Shown here piece after piece: positions 30,297 to 37,203 of a stretch of 37,203 bases of DNA (position 1 is its first letter; each line of letters begins with the position of its first letter). This DNA is from an uncultured Nitriliruptoraceae bacterium (GTDB taxonomy: Bacteria; Actinomycetota; Nitriliruptoria; Nitriliruptorales; Nitriliruptoraceae), in contig CAJXTG010000015.1 in the NCBI GenBank assembly GCA_913060655.1, forward strand, positions 1-37,203, written 5' to 3'. Under the pieces are notes generated by a model. That model saw nothing but the letters and a program-made list of their open reading frames with translations. It was not told where the DNA came from and made no database searches. The translations under genes and the position numbers were made by a program.

Positions 30297-30303
30297 TACC
30301 GTA
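30297..30303. promoter_or_regulatory. Overlapping divergent -10 elements (protease / DUF2342)
   Basis: The heptamer TACCGTA holds TACCGT for the plus strand (30297-30302) and TACGGT for the minus strand (30303 to 30298), offset by one base. On the minus side seven bases separate it from the ATG at 30290 (leaderless). On the plus side it leaves a leader of about 35 bases with a GGAGGA site before the ATG at 30343. Confidence 0.45.
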
Positions 30304-30342
30304 GCGACGGCGCCACCGTGCCCCGGCGGCGAGGAGGACCGG

Positions 30343-31797
30343 ATGAGCGGCGCGATCGACTGGAGCCTCGCCGAGCGGGCGGCCCGCGAGGTCGCCCGCG
30401 ACGGCGACCGTGCGCCGACCGCCGAGGAGCGGGCCCGCGTCGAGGAGGCGTTCCGGCTCGCCGAGCACTGGCTCGACGCCGGCACGCTGCCCGCCCCGCC
30501 CGACGCGGGCCGCACGCGCGTGCTCGACCGGGACGGCTGGCTCGACGCGGCCATCCCGACGTTCATGCGCCTCATCGGCCCGCTGGCCGAGGCGACGACG
30601 GAGGCGCTCGTCGCGCTCGCCGGCCGCCAGCTCGGCGAGCTCGGACGGCTCCTCGAGGACTCCCCCGACGCGTTCGACGACGCGCTCGCGGGGCTCGAGG
30701 CGATGGGGTTCGACCCCGACCGGCTCGAGCCGCGCGACCTGACCGCGCTGGGCCTGTCCGAGGCGCAGGCGGCGCAGCTGCGCGACCAGCTGCAGGCGAT
30801 GCGCGCCTCCGGTCAGGACCTCGGCGACCTGCTGCGCGGGGCGCTCGGCGCGATGGGGCTCGGCGGTGCGGGGGGCCCGGCGGGCGCGGCCGACCCGTCG
30901 GCGGCGCTGCGACCGGCGGCGGCGACGCTCAACGCCCTGCAGGCCGGCCAGGTCATCGGGACGCTCGCCCGGCAGGTCCACGGCCATCGCGACCTGGGGC
31001 TCGCGACCGCGCCGCCGGCGACGGCCGGGCTCGTCGCCGTCAACGTGGCCGACACGTTCGCCGGCTACGACCTCGACGCGACGGAGGTCGCCGTCGTCCT
31101 CGCCGTGACCGAGGCGGCCCACCGGCGCCTCCACCACGCGATCGGCTGGCTCGACGCGCACGTCGTGACGCTCATCGGGCGCTTCGCCGCGGCGATGACC
31201 GTCGACGAGGAGCAGCTGCGGGGGCTCGCCGAGCAGATGGAGCAGCAGCTCGACCCCGACGACCCGGACGCGTTCCGACGTGCGCTCGAGCGGGCCGCAC
31301 GGCTGCGCCTCGAGCCGAACGCCGCACAGCGGCCGGTGCTCGCCCAGCTGCAGGTCGTCGTCGGGCTCGTCGGCGCGTGGGCCCGCCACGAGGCCCGCAC
31401 CACGCTGGCGGGTCGGCTGCCGGGGCTCGACCGCATCGAGGAGGTGCTGCGCCGGCGGCGGGCCGTGCAGGGTGACGGTGAGGAGCTGCTCGCGGGCCTG
31501 CTCGGGCTCGACCTCCGACCCGACGACGAGGAGGTGGCGGAGCGCTTCGTCGCCACCGTCCTCGACGTGCTCGGGACCCGCGGGCTGGAGCGGGCCCTCG
31601 CCCACCCCGAGAACCTGCCGGACGCGGACGAGCTGCACGACCCCGGCGCGTGGCTCGCCCGCAGCGTCGACGACGTGGAGGTGCCCGACGACGTCGCCGC
31701 GCTGCTCGACGACCTCGGGGAGGCACCGACCGAGGCGAGCGCGGACGAGCGGGACGCGGCCGCGACCGACGACGATCCGGACGCGGACGGGGCCTGA
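30343..31797 (+). CDS. DUF2342 zincin-like protein (putative hydrolase / F420-associated family)
   Basis: A 484-residue member of the actinobacterial DUF2342 family, sometimes annotated as zinc-dependent metalloprotease or coenzyme F420 biosynthesis-associated protein. Supporting features are the start AIDWSLAERAAREVA, the central helix TEVAVVLAVTEAAHRRLHHA followed by IGWL (the position of the degenerate zincin-type ExxxH element), and the C-terminal helical FVATVLDVLGTRGLERALAH. A full HExxH motif is absent, so catalysis is doubtful. A Gly/Ala-rich linker sits near residues 165-190 and an acidic tail ends the protein. ATG 30343 has GGAGGA seven bases upstream. Its divergence from the protease and UPF0182 genes repeats the mycobacterial arrangement. 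Confidence 0.85.
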   Translation: MSGAIDWSLAERAAREVARDGDRAPTAEERARVEEAFRLAEHWLDAGTLPAPPDAGRTRVLDRDGWLDAAIPTFMRLIGPLAEATTEALVALAGRQLGELGRLLEDSPDAFDDALAGLEAMGFDPDRLEPRDLTALGLSEAQAAQLRDQLQAMRASGQDLGDLLRGALGAMGLGGAGGPAGAADPSAALRPAAATLNALQAGQVIGTLARQVHGHRDLGLATAPPATAGLVAVNVADTFAGYDLDATEVAVVLAVTEAAHRRLHHAIGWLDAHVVTLIGRFAAAMTVDEEQLRGLAEQMEQQLDPDDPDAFRRALERAARLRLEPNAAQRPVLAQLQVVVGLVGAWARHEARTTLAGRLPGLDRIEEVLRRRRAVQGDGEELLAGLLGLDLRPDDEEVAERFVATVLDVLGTRGLERALAHPENLPDADELHDPGAWLARSVDDVEVPDDVAALLDDLGEAPTEASADERDAAATDDDPDADGA

Positions 31798-32126
31798 CAC
31801 GGGCCGGCCGGTCGGGCGGCGCACCGCGACCCCACGCCCGGCACGGTCAGTGCTGGACACGTGCGCGCACCGCGCGGCGTGCGGATCGCGGCCCCGATCC
31901 GACGCCTCCGGGGCCCTGTGGACGGGCTGTGGAACCGGTCGGCCCGACGTCCGGCCCGTGACCTGCGCTTCCGGTGCGTGGCCGCCCAGACCCGCCGGAC
32001 GGCCCCCACAGGCGATCTCCGACGGTCCACAGCACGTCCACATCGGGACCTCCGGTTGTCCACAGCCCGTGTGGAGAACTGGCGCCCGTCCGCCCCTGAA
32101 GCGACGTAGGTTCCGCGCGTCGAGGT

Positions 32127-32156
32127 CCCCAGGGGGGCCGGTCCGGACCCCAGGGG
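32127..32156. repeat. Two CCCCAGGGG dyads 21 bases apart
   Basis: CCCCAGGGG occurs at 32127-32135 and 32148-32156, two helical turns apart, with the 10-bp palindrome GGTCCGGACC (32140-32149) between them. A related dyad CCCACTGGGG lies at 32177-32186 and another palindrome, GGACCGGTCC, at 32243-32252. Equal helical phasing suggests a protein-binding array on one face of the DNA. Confidence 0.5.
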
Positions 32157-32188
32157 AAGGGGGTCCGCCGCCGGGTCCCACTGGGGAT

Positions 32189-32216
32189 CTTGCGTTCACG
32201 GGCTTGCGGTCACGGG
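32189..32216 (+). repeat. Tandem 14-bp direct repeat
   Basis: CTTGCGTTCACGGG (32189-32202) is followed immediately by CTTGCGGTCACGGG (32203-32216), identical at 13 of 14 positions. It lies between the DnaA-box cluster and the promoter of the HAD phosphatase gene and resembles a short iteron pair or an activator site. Confidence 0.6.
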
Positions 32217-32253
32217 GGTGTGCGCCGCACCTCGTCCGGGCCGGACCGGTCCG

Positions 32254-32259
32254 TACCCT
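32254..32259 (+). promoter_or_regulatory. Candidate -10 element of the HAD-Fic operon
   Basis: TACCCT (32254-32259) directly follows the palindrome GGACCGGTCC and lies 40 bases before the GTG at 32300. The predicted leader holds the AAGGAG ribosome-binding site. No clear -35 is visible. Confidence 0.35.
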
Positions 32260-32299
32260 GCGCCCCGTCGCCGACGGTGGCCGCGGGGAAGGAGCGTGC

Positions 32300-33127
32300 G
32301 TGGGCGGACGTTTCACCCCGCCTCCCGTGCGCCCGCATGCGGCGGCGTTCTTCGACCTGGACCGGACCCTCATCTCCGGCTCGTCGACGTTCACGTTCGG
32401 CGTGGCCGCCTGGCGGGCGTCGCTGCTCGACGGACGGCGGCTCAGCGGCGACGCGGTCCGCGCCCTGTCGTTCCGGCTGTTCGGTGCGAGCGACGAACGT
32501 TCGGCGAGCACCCGCGACCGGCTGCTCGACGCCATCCGCGACGTGCCGGAGGAGGACCTCGCGGCGCTCAACGGGGTGATCCTGCCGCGCCTCGTGGAGC
32601 AGGTGCGGCCCGAGTCGCGCGAGCTGATCGAGATGCACCGCGAGGAGGACCGCGAGCAGTGGATCGTGTCGGCGTCCGCGCAGGGCATCGTCGAACCGCT
32701 CGCGCACGCCATCGGCATGACCGGCGGGATCGGGACCCGCATCGCCGTCCGTGACGGGGTGTACACCGGTGAGCTCGACGGCCCGTTCGTGTACGGCGAG
32801 GGGAAGGTCGAGGCGATCCGGACGATCGCGGAGGAGCGCCACTACGACCTGGAGCGCTGCTACGCCTACTCCGACTCGATCTCGGACCGGCCGATGCTCG
32901 AGCTCGTCGGGCACCCCGTCGCCGTCAACCCCGACCGCGGGCTGGAGGCGCTCGCCCGGGCCCGCGGCTGGCCGATCGTCATCTTCGCCCGGCGCACGAA
33001 ACGCATCCTGACCGCGTCGACCCTCGCCGGGGGGATGCTCGGCCTCGCCGCGTCCGCGTACGGGCTGGGGGTGCAGCGCGGCCGGACGAGCGTGCCGCCG
33101 CGGCGCCGGCGGCTGCTGTCACCGTGA
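32300..33127 (+). CDS. HAD-superfamily (subfamily IB) phosphatase with C-terminal hydrophobic segment
   Basis: A 275-residue HAD-IB hydrolase, related to SerB/CicA-like phosphatases. The nucleophile motif is FFDLDRTLISGSSTF (Asp19, Asp21); motif II is WIVSASAQG; motifs III and IV are EGKVEAIR and YAYSDSISDRPMLELVGHPV then AVNPD. Phosphoserine or a lipid/sugar phosphate is a possible substrate; sequence does not decide. A hydrophobic stretch near residues 235-258 (ILTASTLAGGMLGLAASAYG) could anchor it to the membrane, followed by an Arg-rich tail. The GTG at 32300 follows AAGGAG at six bases. The frame is open far upstream, but that is coding shadow and gene-free DNA. Its stop overlaps the next GTG. 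Confidence 0.88.
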   Translation: MGGRFTPPPVRPHAAAFFDLDRTLISGSSTFTFGVAAWRASLLDGRRLSGDAVRALSFRLFGASDERSASTRDRLLDAIRDVPEEDLAALNGVILPRLVEQVRPESRELIEMHREEDREQWIVSASAQGIVEPLAHAIGMTGGIGTRIAVRDGVYTGELDGPFVYGEGKVEAIRTIAEERHYDLERCYAYSDSISDRPMLELVGHPVAVNPDRGLEALARARGWPIVIFARRTKRILTASTLAGGMLGLAASAYGLGVQRGRTSVPPRRRRLLSP

Positions 33128-34254
33128 GCGACGCCTCCGCGCCGCTGCCCTGCCGCGGCTCGGCGCACCTCACGACGCTCGTCGCCGAGGTCGACGCGCT
33201 CGTCGCACGGGTGCGGACCGCCGTGGAGGACGCCGCGCCGGCGGCGGTCACCGCCCGCCGTGCCGTCGAGGACGCCGCGACCGCCACCGCGTCGCTCGCC
33301 CTCGACGGCGGGTCGGGGACGCGGACGGACGGTGACGACGAGCGCGACGGCACCTGGCTCGACGCGTTGGGACGCACCGCCGGCGGCGACCTCGCGGACG
33401 CACCGGCACCTCCGGCCGGCGACGCCGGCGGGTCGCCCGCGGCCGTCGATGCGCAGCTGGTGGCGACGCTCTCGGTGGCGGAGCGCGACGGCGTCACCGC
33501 CGCGGTCGCCGCCGACGACCTCGCCGACGCGTTCGGACGGGCCAGCGCCGACGCGGGCGGGCTCGGGGCGGCCCTCGGCCTGCTCCACGGACGGCTGACC
33601 GCCGGGCTCGTCGCCCCCGAACGTGCGGGCCGGCTGCGCCGCGGGCCACGGGTCGTGCACGACGCGAGCGTCGGACGGGTGCTGTTCTTCCCCACCGATC
33701 CGGTGCACCTGGCCGACGCGTGGGACGCGCTGCTGCGCCACGTCACCGGCACCGGCGCGGCGGCGGGCGGGACACCGCCGGCGGTGCGGGCGGCGCTGCT
33801 GCACGTCGAGCTGCTGCGCCACCAGCCGTTCGACGCGGCGAACGGACGGCTCGCCCGCGCGGCGGCGCGCCTCGCACTGCTCGCCGACGGGCTGCTGCCC
33901 GCCGGGCTCGGCACGCCCGACGTCGTGCTGGCCGACGACCCGCTCGGCTACCACGCGGAGGTCGGCGCGAGCGTCCGACGTGGCGACGCGACCGTGTGGG
34001 TCGAACGCGCCCTGGAGGCGCAGACGGTCGCGCTCGCCCGCACCGTCGAGGCGCTCGCGGGGACACCGGAGACCGGGCCGGCCGACGCGGCCCTCGACGG
34101 GGTCGCCCCGGGGGCGGCGTTCACCCTCGCCGACGTGATGGCGCACACCGGCACGTCGAGCGACGACGCGCGGGCGCACTGCTCCCGCCTGGTGGTGGCG
34201 GGCCGGGCCGTGCGCACCGTCGGCAGCGGCGGCCTCCGGTTCACACGCCGGTGA
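33124..34254 (+). CDS. Divergent Fic-domain protein
   Basis: A 376-residue protein with a Fic-type core. The active-site stretch is LLRHQPFDAANGRLARAAAR (His233, Asn240-Gly241-Arg242), matching HPFx(D/E)GNGRxxR but with the histidine one residue farther from Phe and Ala-Ala in place of the acidic residue and Gly. An upstream SLALDG (57-62) resembles the (S/T)xxxE(G/N) inhibitory helix of class II Fic proteins. A C-terminal segment (FTLADVMAHTGTSSDDARAH) looks like a winged-helix DNA-binding domain. Active Fic proteins transfer AMP or another nucleotide to target proteins; the missing acidic residue suggests altered or lost activity. The GTG start overlaps the phosphatase stop. Its last 14 bases overlap the converging hydrolase gene. 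Confidence 0.72.
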   Translation: MSDASAPLPCRGSAHLTTLVAEVDALVARVRTAVEDAAPAAVTARRAVEDAATATASLALDGGSGTRTDGDDERDGTWLDALGRTAGGDLADAPAPPAGDAGGSPAAVDAQLVATLSVAERDGVTAAVAADDLADAFGRASADAGGLGAALGLLHGRLTAGLVAPERAGRLRRGPRVVHDASVGRVLFFPTDPVHLADAWDALLRHVTGTGAAAGGTPPAVRAALLHVELLRHQPFDAANGRLARAAARLALLADGLLPAGLGTPDVVLADDPLGYHAEVGASVRRGDATVWVERALEAQTVALARTVEALAGTPETGPADAALDGVAPGAAFTLADVMAHTGTSSDDARAHCSRLVVAGRAVRTVGSGGLRFTRR

Positions 34255-35287
34255 GCAGCCCCGCGGCGGCGTCGGTGTCCCCGTCGACGACGCCGTCGAC
34301 GTCGGTGACGGGCCGGCCGGCGAGCCAGGCGTCGACGACACCGACGTACCGGTCGGGCGCCTCCATCATCGGGACGTGCCCGACGTCGGGGAGCACCGCC
34401 GTCGGCCACCCGGGCCGCAGGCGCCGCACGTGGTCGATGACGGGCCGGCCGACGAGCCGGTCCTCCGCACCCCACACGAGCAGCGTGTCGTCGGGCAGGG
34501 CTCCGACCCCCTCGGTGAGCTCACGGCCGCCGAGCAGCGCGGCGACGAGCGACTCGACGGCGTAGGCGAGCGACTCGACGCGCCACGGGTTCCGCTTCCC
34601 GAGCTGCAGGTTCTCCCGCATCACGTCGAGCATCGCGGGGGTGAGGGTCGCACGGTCCGCGACGGTGATCGCGAGCGTGTCCTCCATCAGCGCGTCGAGG
34701 TCCGCGCGGGACCAGAACGCCCGCAGGGCCGTCGAGCCGACCCCGGGGACGACGAAGGGGGCGAAGCGCCGGAACACCGGGCCGGGCAGGTGGGTGAGGT
34801 CGGCGCGGGCGGTGGGGAGGGCCGGTGCGACGAGGACGGCGCGGGCGATGCGGTCGGGCTCGATGCCGGCGAGCAGCGCCGTGAGCATCCCGCCCATCGA
34901 GTTGCCATGGACGATCGCCCGCCCGATCCCAAGCGTGTCGAGGAACGCGGGCAGGAAGCGGGCGTTGGCCCGCACGCGGGCGGCGCTGAACCGGGGCGGT
35001 GCGGTCCGACCGAAGCCGGGCAGGTCCATCGCGATGACCTCGCGGTCCTCGCCCAGCGCCCCCATGACCTCCAGCCAGTTCGTCGCGCCGCCGCCGAGCC
35101 CGTGGACGAACACGTGCGGTTCGGGCGCGCCGCCGTCGTCGACGCGGCGACCGCCGCGCAGCACGTGGACGGTGGTGCCGCGGACCTCGACGAACCCGGA
35201 GCTGATCGGCGCCCAGGCGGCGCTGCGCGCCCCGAGGTCCCCCATCGTCTCCGGCGGGGCGGCAGCCCCACGCGTGTCCGTCGTCAT
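34241..35287 (-). CDS. Alpha/beta hydrolase
   Basis: A 348-residue alpha/beta-fold hydrolase. The oxyanion loop is HVFVHGLGGGATNW, the nucleophile elbow is VHGNSMGGMLTALLAG (Ser130), the acid is in LLVWGAEDRLVG and the base is in LPDVGHVPMMEAP. IAMDLPGFGRTAPP is the usual strand-turn before the cap. No signal peptide is present, so it is cytoplasmic; lipase, esterase and dienelactone-type functions are all possible. ATG 35287 overlaps the YyaL-like gene's stop (ATGA), so the two are coupled. The long in-frame extension upstream is shadow of that gene. Its 3' end overlaps the Fic gene tail to tail by 14 bases. Confidence 0.92.
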   Translation of the reverse strand: MTTDTRGAAAPPETMGDLGARSAAWAPISSGFVEVRGTTVHVLRGGRRVDDGGAPEPHVFVHGLGGGATNWLEVMGALGEDREVIAMDLPGFGRTAPPRFSAARVRANARFLPAFLDTLGIGRAIVHGNSMGGMLTALLAGIEPDRIARAVLVAPALPTARADLTHLPGPVFRRFAPFVVPGVGSTALRAFWSRADLDALMEDTLAITVADRATLTPAMLDVMRENLQLGKRNPWRVESLAYAVESLVAALLGGRELTEGVGALPDDTLLVWGAEDRLVGRPVIDHVRRLRPGWPTAVLPDVGHVPMMEAPDRYVGVVDAWLAGRPVTDVDGVVDGDTDAAAGLLTGV

Positions 35288-37203
35288 CGCTCCACCGTTC
35301 CTGCGTCGTCGGTCCGTGCGTCCTCGGGAGCAGTGTAGGTGGCGGCGTCGGCGCGCAGCCGGGCGACGTCGTCGTGCAGCAGCCGTGCGACGTCCGCCGG
35401 GTCGGTGAGCGGACGCTCGCAGACCATGCTGCGGCACACGTAGGCGGCGGGGCGCCCGTCGACCTCGGTGCGGTGCGCGAGCAGCGGCACGACGTCGCCG
35501 TGGTCGGGTGCCGCGACGACGACGACCGCGGACGGGTGGTGCGCGTCGAGCACCGCGCGTTCGAGACGGTCGCGGGCGGTGCCGGGCGCGCCGACGATGA
35601 CGACCTCGACCGGCCCTGCGGCCAGCTCCTCGAGCTGGCGCAGCACCGCACCGAAGCCGGTCGGCATGCGCCGGGCGGGGTCGGCGAGGAGCCGCAGCGC
35701 CCGCTCGGCCGGCTCCCACCAGCGCGCGTCGCCGGTGAGGGCGTGCAGGCGCCGGCACACCTCGATCATGACGCTGGTCCCGGCGGGCGTCGCGTTGTCC
35801 CACGTCTCCTTCGGGCGGGCGATGAGCCGCTCGCCGTCGGCGGACGTCTGGAACCAGCCGCCCTCGGGGTCGGCGAAACGTGCGTCGGCGGCCTCGGCGA
35901 GCGCGAGCGCACGGTCGAACCAGCGGACGTCGCCGGTCGCGCCGAACAGCTCGAGGTCGGCGAGCGCGAGGTTCGCGTGGTCCTCGAGGAACCCGTCGAC
36001 GCCGGCGGTGTGCTGCACCCGCACGTGCCCGGCGTCCGACGTGACGGCGGTCGTGTGCAGGTGCTCCGCGGCGCGGGCGGCGGCGTCGACCCATCCGGTG
36101 CGGGCGAGCGTCCGGCCGGCACGGACCAGCCCGACGATCGCGAGGCCGTTCCAGTCGGTGAGCACCTTGTCGTCGACACCGGGCTGCGGTCGCGTGTCGC
36201 GGCGCGCCCGCAGCGCGGCCCGGACCTCGCGCCAGTCGGCCGCGAACGCGTCCGGGTCGAGCCCCTCGGCCTGCGCGAACGTGTCGCGGGGGACGGGCTC
36301 GTGGAGGACGGTGATGCCGGCCCCGCCCTCGTGCCAGTTCCCGCCGGGGGTGACCCCGAGGAAGCGGGCGAACCGGTCCGCGTCGTGCCCGGTGGACGCG
36401 ACGACCTCGCGCAGCTCCGCGTCGGTCCAGACGTACGTGCTGCCCTCGACGCCGTCGGTGTCCGCGTCGAACGCGGCGACGAAGGGGCCGTCCGACGTCG
36501 CGAAGGCGGTCAGCAGCGCGTCGACGGTCTCCGCGGTGACGCGCACGAGGTCACGGTCGGCGGTGCGGGACGCCGCCGCGGCGTAGGCGGGGACGAGCAG
36601 GGCGTTGTCGTACAGCATCTTCTCGAAGTGCGGGACGAGCCAGCGCTCGTCGGTCGAGTAGCGGGCGAACCCGCCGGCGAGGAGGTCGTTGATGCCGCCG
36701 CGGGCCATGTGGTCGAGCGCCTGCACGGCAGCGCTGCGTGCGACATCGTCGCCGGTGCGGTCGAAACGGGTGAGCAGCCAGGCGATCGTCATCGCCTGGG
36801 GGAACTTCGGCGCCCGGCCGAACCCGCCGTGCGTGCGGTCCCAGGCCCGGTGGAGGACGAGCGCGGCCGCGTCGCGCGTCGTCCCCGCGAGGTCGAGCCG
36901 GTCGACCGCCTCGAGCGTGTCGGCCTGCGCGATCGAGGCGGTGATGTCCGCGGCGCTCGCGACGACCTCGTCGCGCCGCTCGGCCCAGGCGTCGGACACG
37001 CTGCGCACGACGGTGAGGAACGACGGCATGCCGTGCCGGCCGTCCTTGGGGAAGTAGGTGCCGGCGAAGAACGGCTGCGCGTCGGGGGTGAGGAACACGG
37101 TCATCGGCCAGCCGCCACGTCCCGACATGCCCTGCACGGCCTTCATGTAGATCGCGTCGACGTCGGGCCGCTCCTCCCGGTCGACCTTCACGTTGACGAA
37201 CCG
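35284..37203 (-). CDS. YyaL/DUF255 thioredoxin-domain protein (5' end outside window)
   Basis: Partial: 639 residues up to the right edge, where the frame is still open (RFVNVKVDREERPDVDAIYM). It belongs to the YyaL/spermatogenesis-associated-protein-20 family. The visible N terminus is the second half of the thioredoxin-like domain (GRGGWPMTVFLTPDAQPFFA, GTYFPKDG), so the CHWCH motif should lie just beyond the edge. The long (alpha/alpha) barrel region follows with GGFGRAPKFPQAM, HFEKMLYDNALLVPAYAAA, DDKVLTDWNGLAIVGLVRAG and DGFLEDHANLALADLELFG. The C terminus has a CRSMVCERPLTDPADVARLL motif typical of the family. The biochemical role is not established. Its stop overlaps the alpha/beta hydrolase start. 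Confidence 0.92.
   Translation of the reverse strand, partial: RFVNVKVDREERPDVDAIYMKAVQGMSGRGGWPMTVFLTPDAQPFFAGTYFPKDGRHGMPSFLTVVRSVSDAWAERRDEVVASAADITASIAQADTLEAVDRLDLAGTTRDAAALVLHRAWDRTHGGFGRAPKFPQAMTIAWLLTRFDRTGDDVARSAAVQALDHMARGGINDLLAGGFARYSTDERWLVPHFEKMLYDNALLVPAYAAAASRTADRDLVRVTAETVDALLTAFATSDGPFVAAFDADTDGVEGSTYVWTDAELREVVASTGHDADRFARFLGVTPGGNWHEGGAGITVLHEPVPRDTFAQAEGLDPDAFAADWREVRAALRARRDTRPQPGVDDKVLTDWNGLAIVGLVRAGRTLARTGWVDAAARAAEHLHTTAVTSDAGHVRVQHTAGVDGFLEDHANLALADLELFGATGDVRWFDRALALAEAADARFADPEGGWFQTSADGERLIARPKETWDNATPAGTSVMIEVCRRLHALTGDARWWEPAERALRLLADPARRMPTGFGAVLRQLEELAAGPVEVVIVGAPGTARDRLERAVLDAHHPSAVVVVAAPDHGDVVPLLAHRTEVDGRPAAYVCRSMVCERPLTDPADVARLLHDDVARLRADAATYTAPEDARTDDAGTVER

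Larger units (their letters stand above)
31798..32299. other. Gene-free region with a cluster of six DnaA-box-like sites
   Basis: No convincing gene lies here. Six TCCACA cores occur in 162 bases: minus strand at 31917-31925 (CCGTCCACA), 31928-31936 (GGTTCCACA) and 32070-32078 (TTCTCCACA); plus strand at 32023-32031 (CGGTCCACA), 32034-32042 (ACGTCCACA) and 32056-32064 (TTGTCCACA). The last is the exact DnaA-box consensus of Streptomyces, and TTCTCCACA is one mismatch away. The cluster suggests DnaA binding: an origin-like, titration or regulatory site. Against a complete origin, no A/T-rich unwinding stretch is visible and dnaA/dnaN are not in the window. A possible hairpin GGATCG/CGATCC (31882-31900) follows the upstream gene, and GTGCGCGCAC (31861-31870) is palindromic. 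Confidence 0.55.

Noticed and set aside
28056-31475. A 1139-codon open frame on the plus strand opposite UPF0182 and the protease.
   Set aside because: It is also a compositional shadow, with a product of Arg/Glu/Asp repeats, no domain, and conserved proteins on the other strand.
31861-32109. An 82-codon frame in the gene-free region, and another at 32190-32579.
   Set aside because: The first is Arg-rich, lacks a ribosome-binding site and coincides with the DnaA-box cluster. The second mostly overlaps the HAD gene in another frame.
31798-32299. Calling the region the chromosomal origin oriC.
   Set aside because: The box cluster is real, but there is no A/T-rich unwinding stretch and no dnaA, dnaN or rpmH in the window. 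It was kept as a finding rather than an annotation.
1-37203. CRISPR arrays, insertion sequences, rRNA genes or prophage.
   Set aside because: I saw no regularly spaced repeats of suitable length, no transposase or integrase proteins and no rRNA sequence; every sizeable coding region has a metabolic, regulatory, membrane or unknown chromosomal assignment.

Overview
The window is chromosomal DNA from a high-G+C actinobacterium. Third codon positions are almost all G or C, GTG starts are frequent, stop/start overlaps of the ATGA or GTGA type are common, and -10 elements fit TAnnnT with several genes read from apparently leaderless transcripts. The block UPF0182 / secreted Lon-like protease / DUF2342 (26415-31797) is a gene order known from Mycobacterium and other actinobacteria. 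A deep-branching, non-Streptomyces actinobacterium is my inference; the sequence alone does not name the genus. There are no insertion sequences, phage genes or CRISPR arrays.

Layout. 7-2738: a quinone oxidoreductase, a small membrane-anchored protein and an orphan beta-propeller glycosidase-like protein. 2766-10042: a TetR regulator diverging from a six-gene operon that can carry trans-4-hydroxyproline to 2-oxoglutarate: epimerase, three-subunit D-hydroxyproline dehydrogenase, pyrroline-hydroxycarboxylate deaminase and 2-oxoglutarate semialdehyde dehydrogenase. 10183-15075: a DUF805 protein, RmuC with a coupled thioredoxin-fold-like protein, threonine aldolase, an aldo/keto reductase and a small unknown protein. 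15091-21922: a complete phosphotransferase system on the minus strand (HPr; then DeoR regulator, PfkB-type 1-phosphofructokinase, mannitol-type IIC, IIB, IIA, zinc alcohol dehydrogenase and Enzyme I in one overlapping operon). 21967-26204: O-acetylhomoserine sulfhydrylase, a sugar acetyltransferase overlapping an aldehyde dehydrogenase, and a divergent TetR regulator. 26255-26332: initiator tRNA-Met. 26415-31797: the actinobacterial UPF0182/Lon-like/DUF2342 block. 31798-32299: a 500-base gene-free region with six DnaA-box-like sites and short repeats. 32300-37203: a HAD phosphatase, a divergent Fic-type protein, an alpha/beta hydrolase and the 3' part of a YyaL/DUF255 protein running off the edge.

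The most unusual signals are: the DnaA-box cluster and repeats at 31917-32216; the PTS operon, which pairs a mannitol-type permease with a fructose-1-phosphate kinase and a zinc dehydrogenase but has no MtlD, hinting at mannitol-1-phosphate oxidation to fructose-1-phosphate; a well-formed DeoR promoter/operator at 21566-21617; a perfect 11-bp hairpin at the end of the kinase domain; a Lon-like protease that appears to have lost its PDZ domain; a Fic protein with a shifted catalytic histidine; and mirrored or shared -10 elements between divergent genes.
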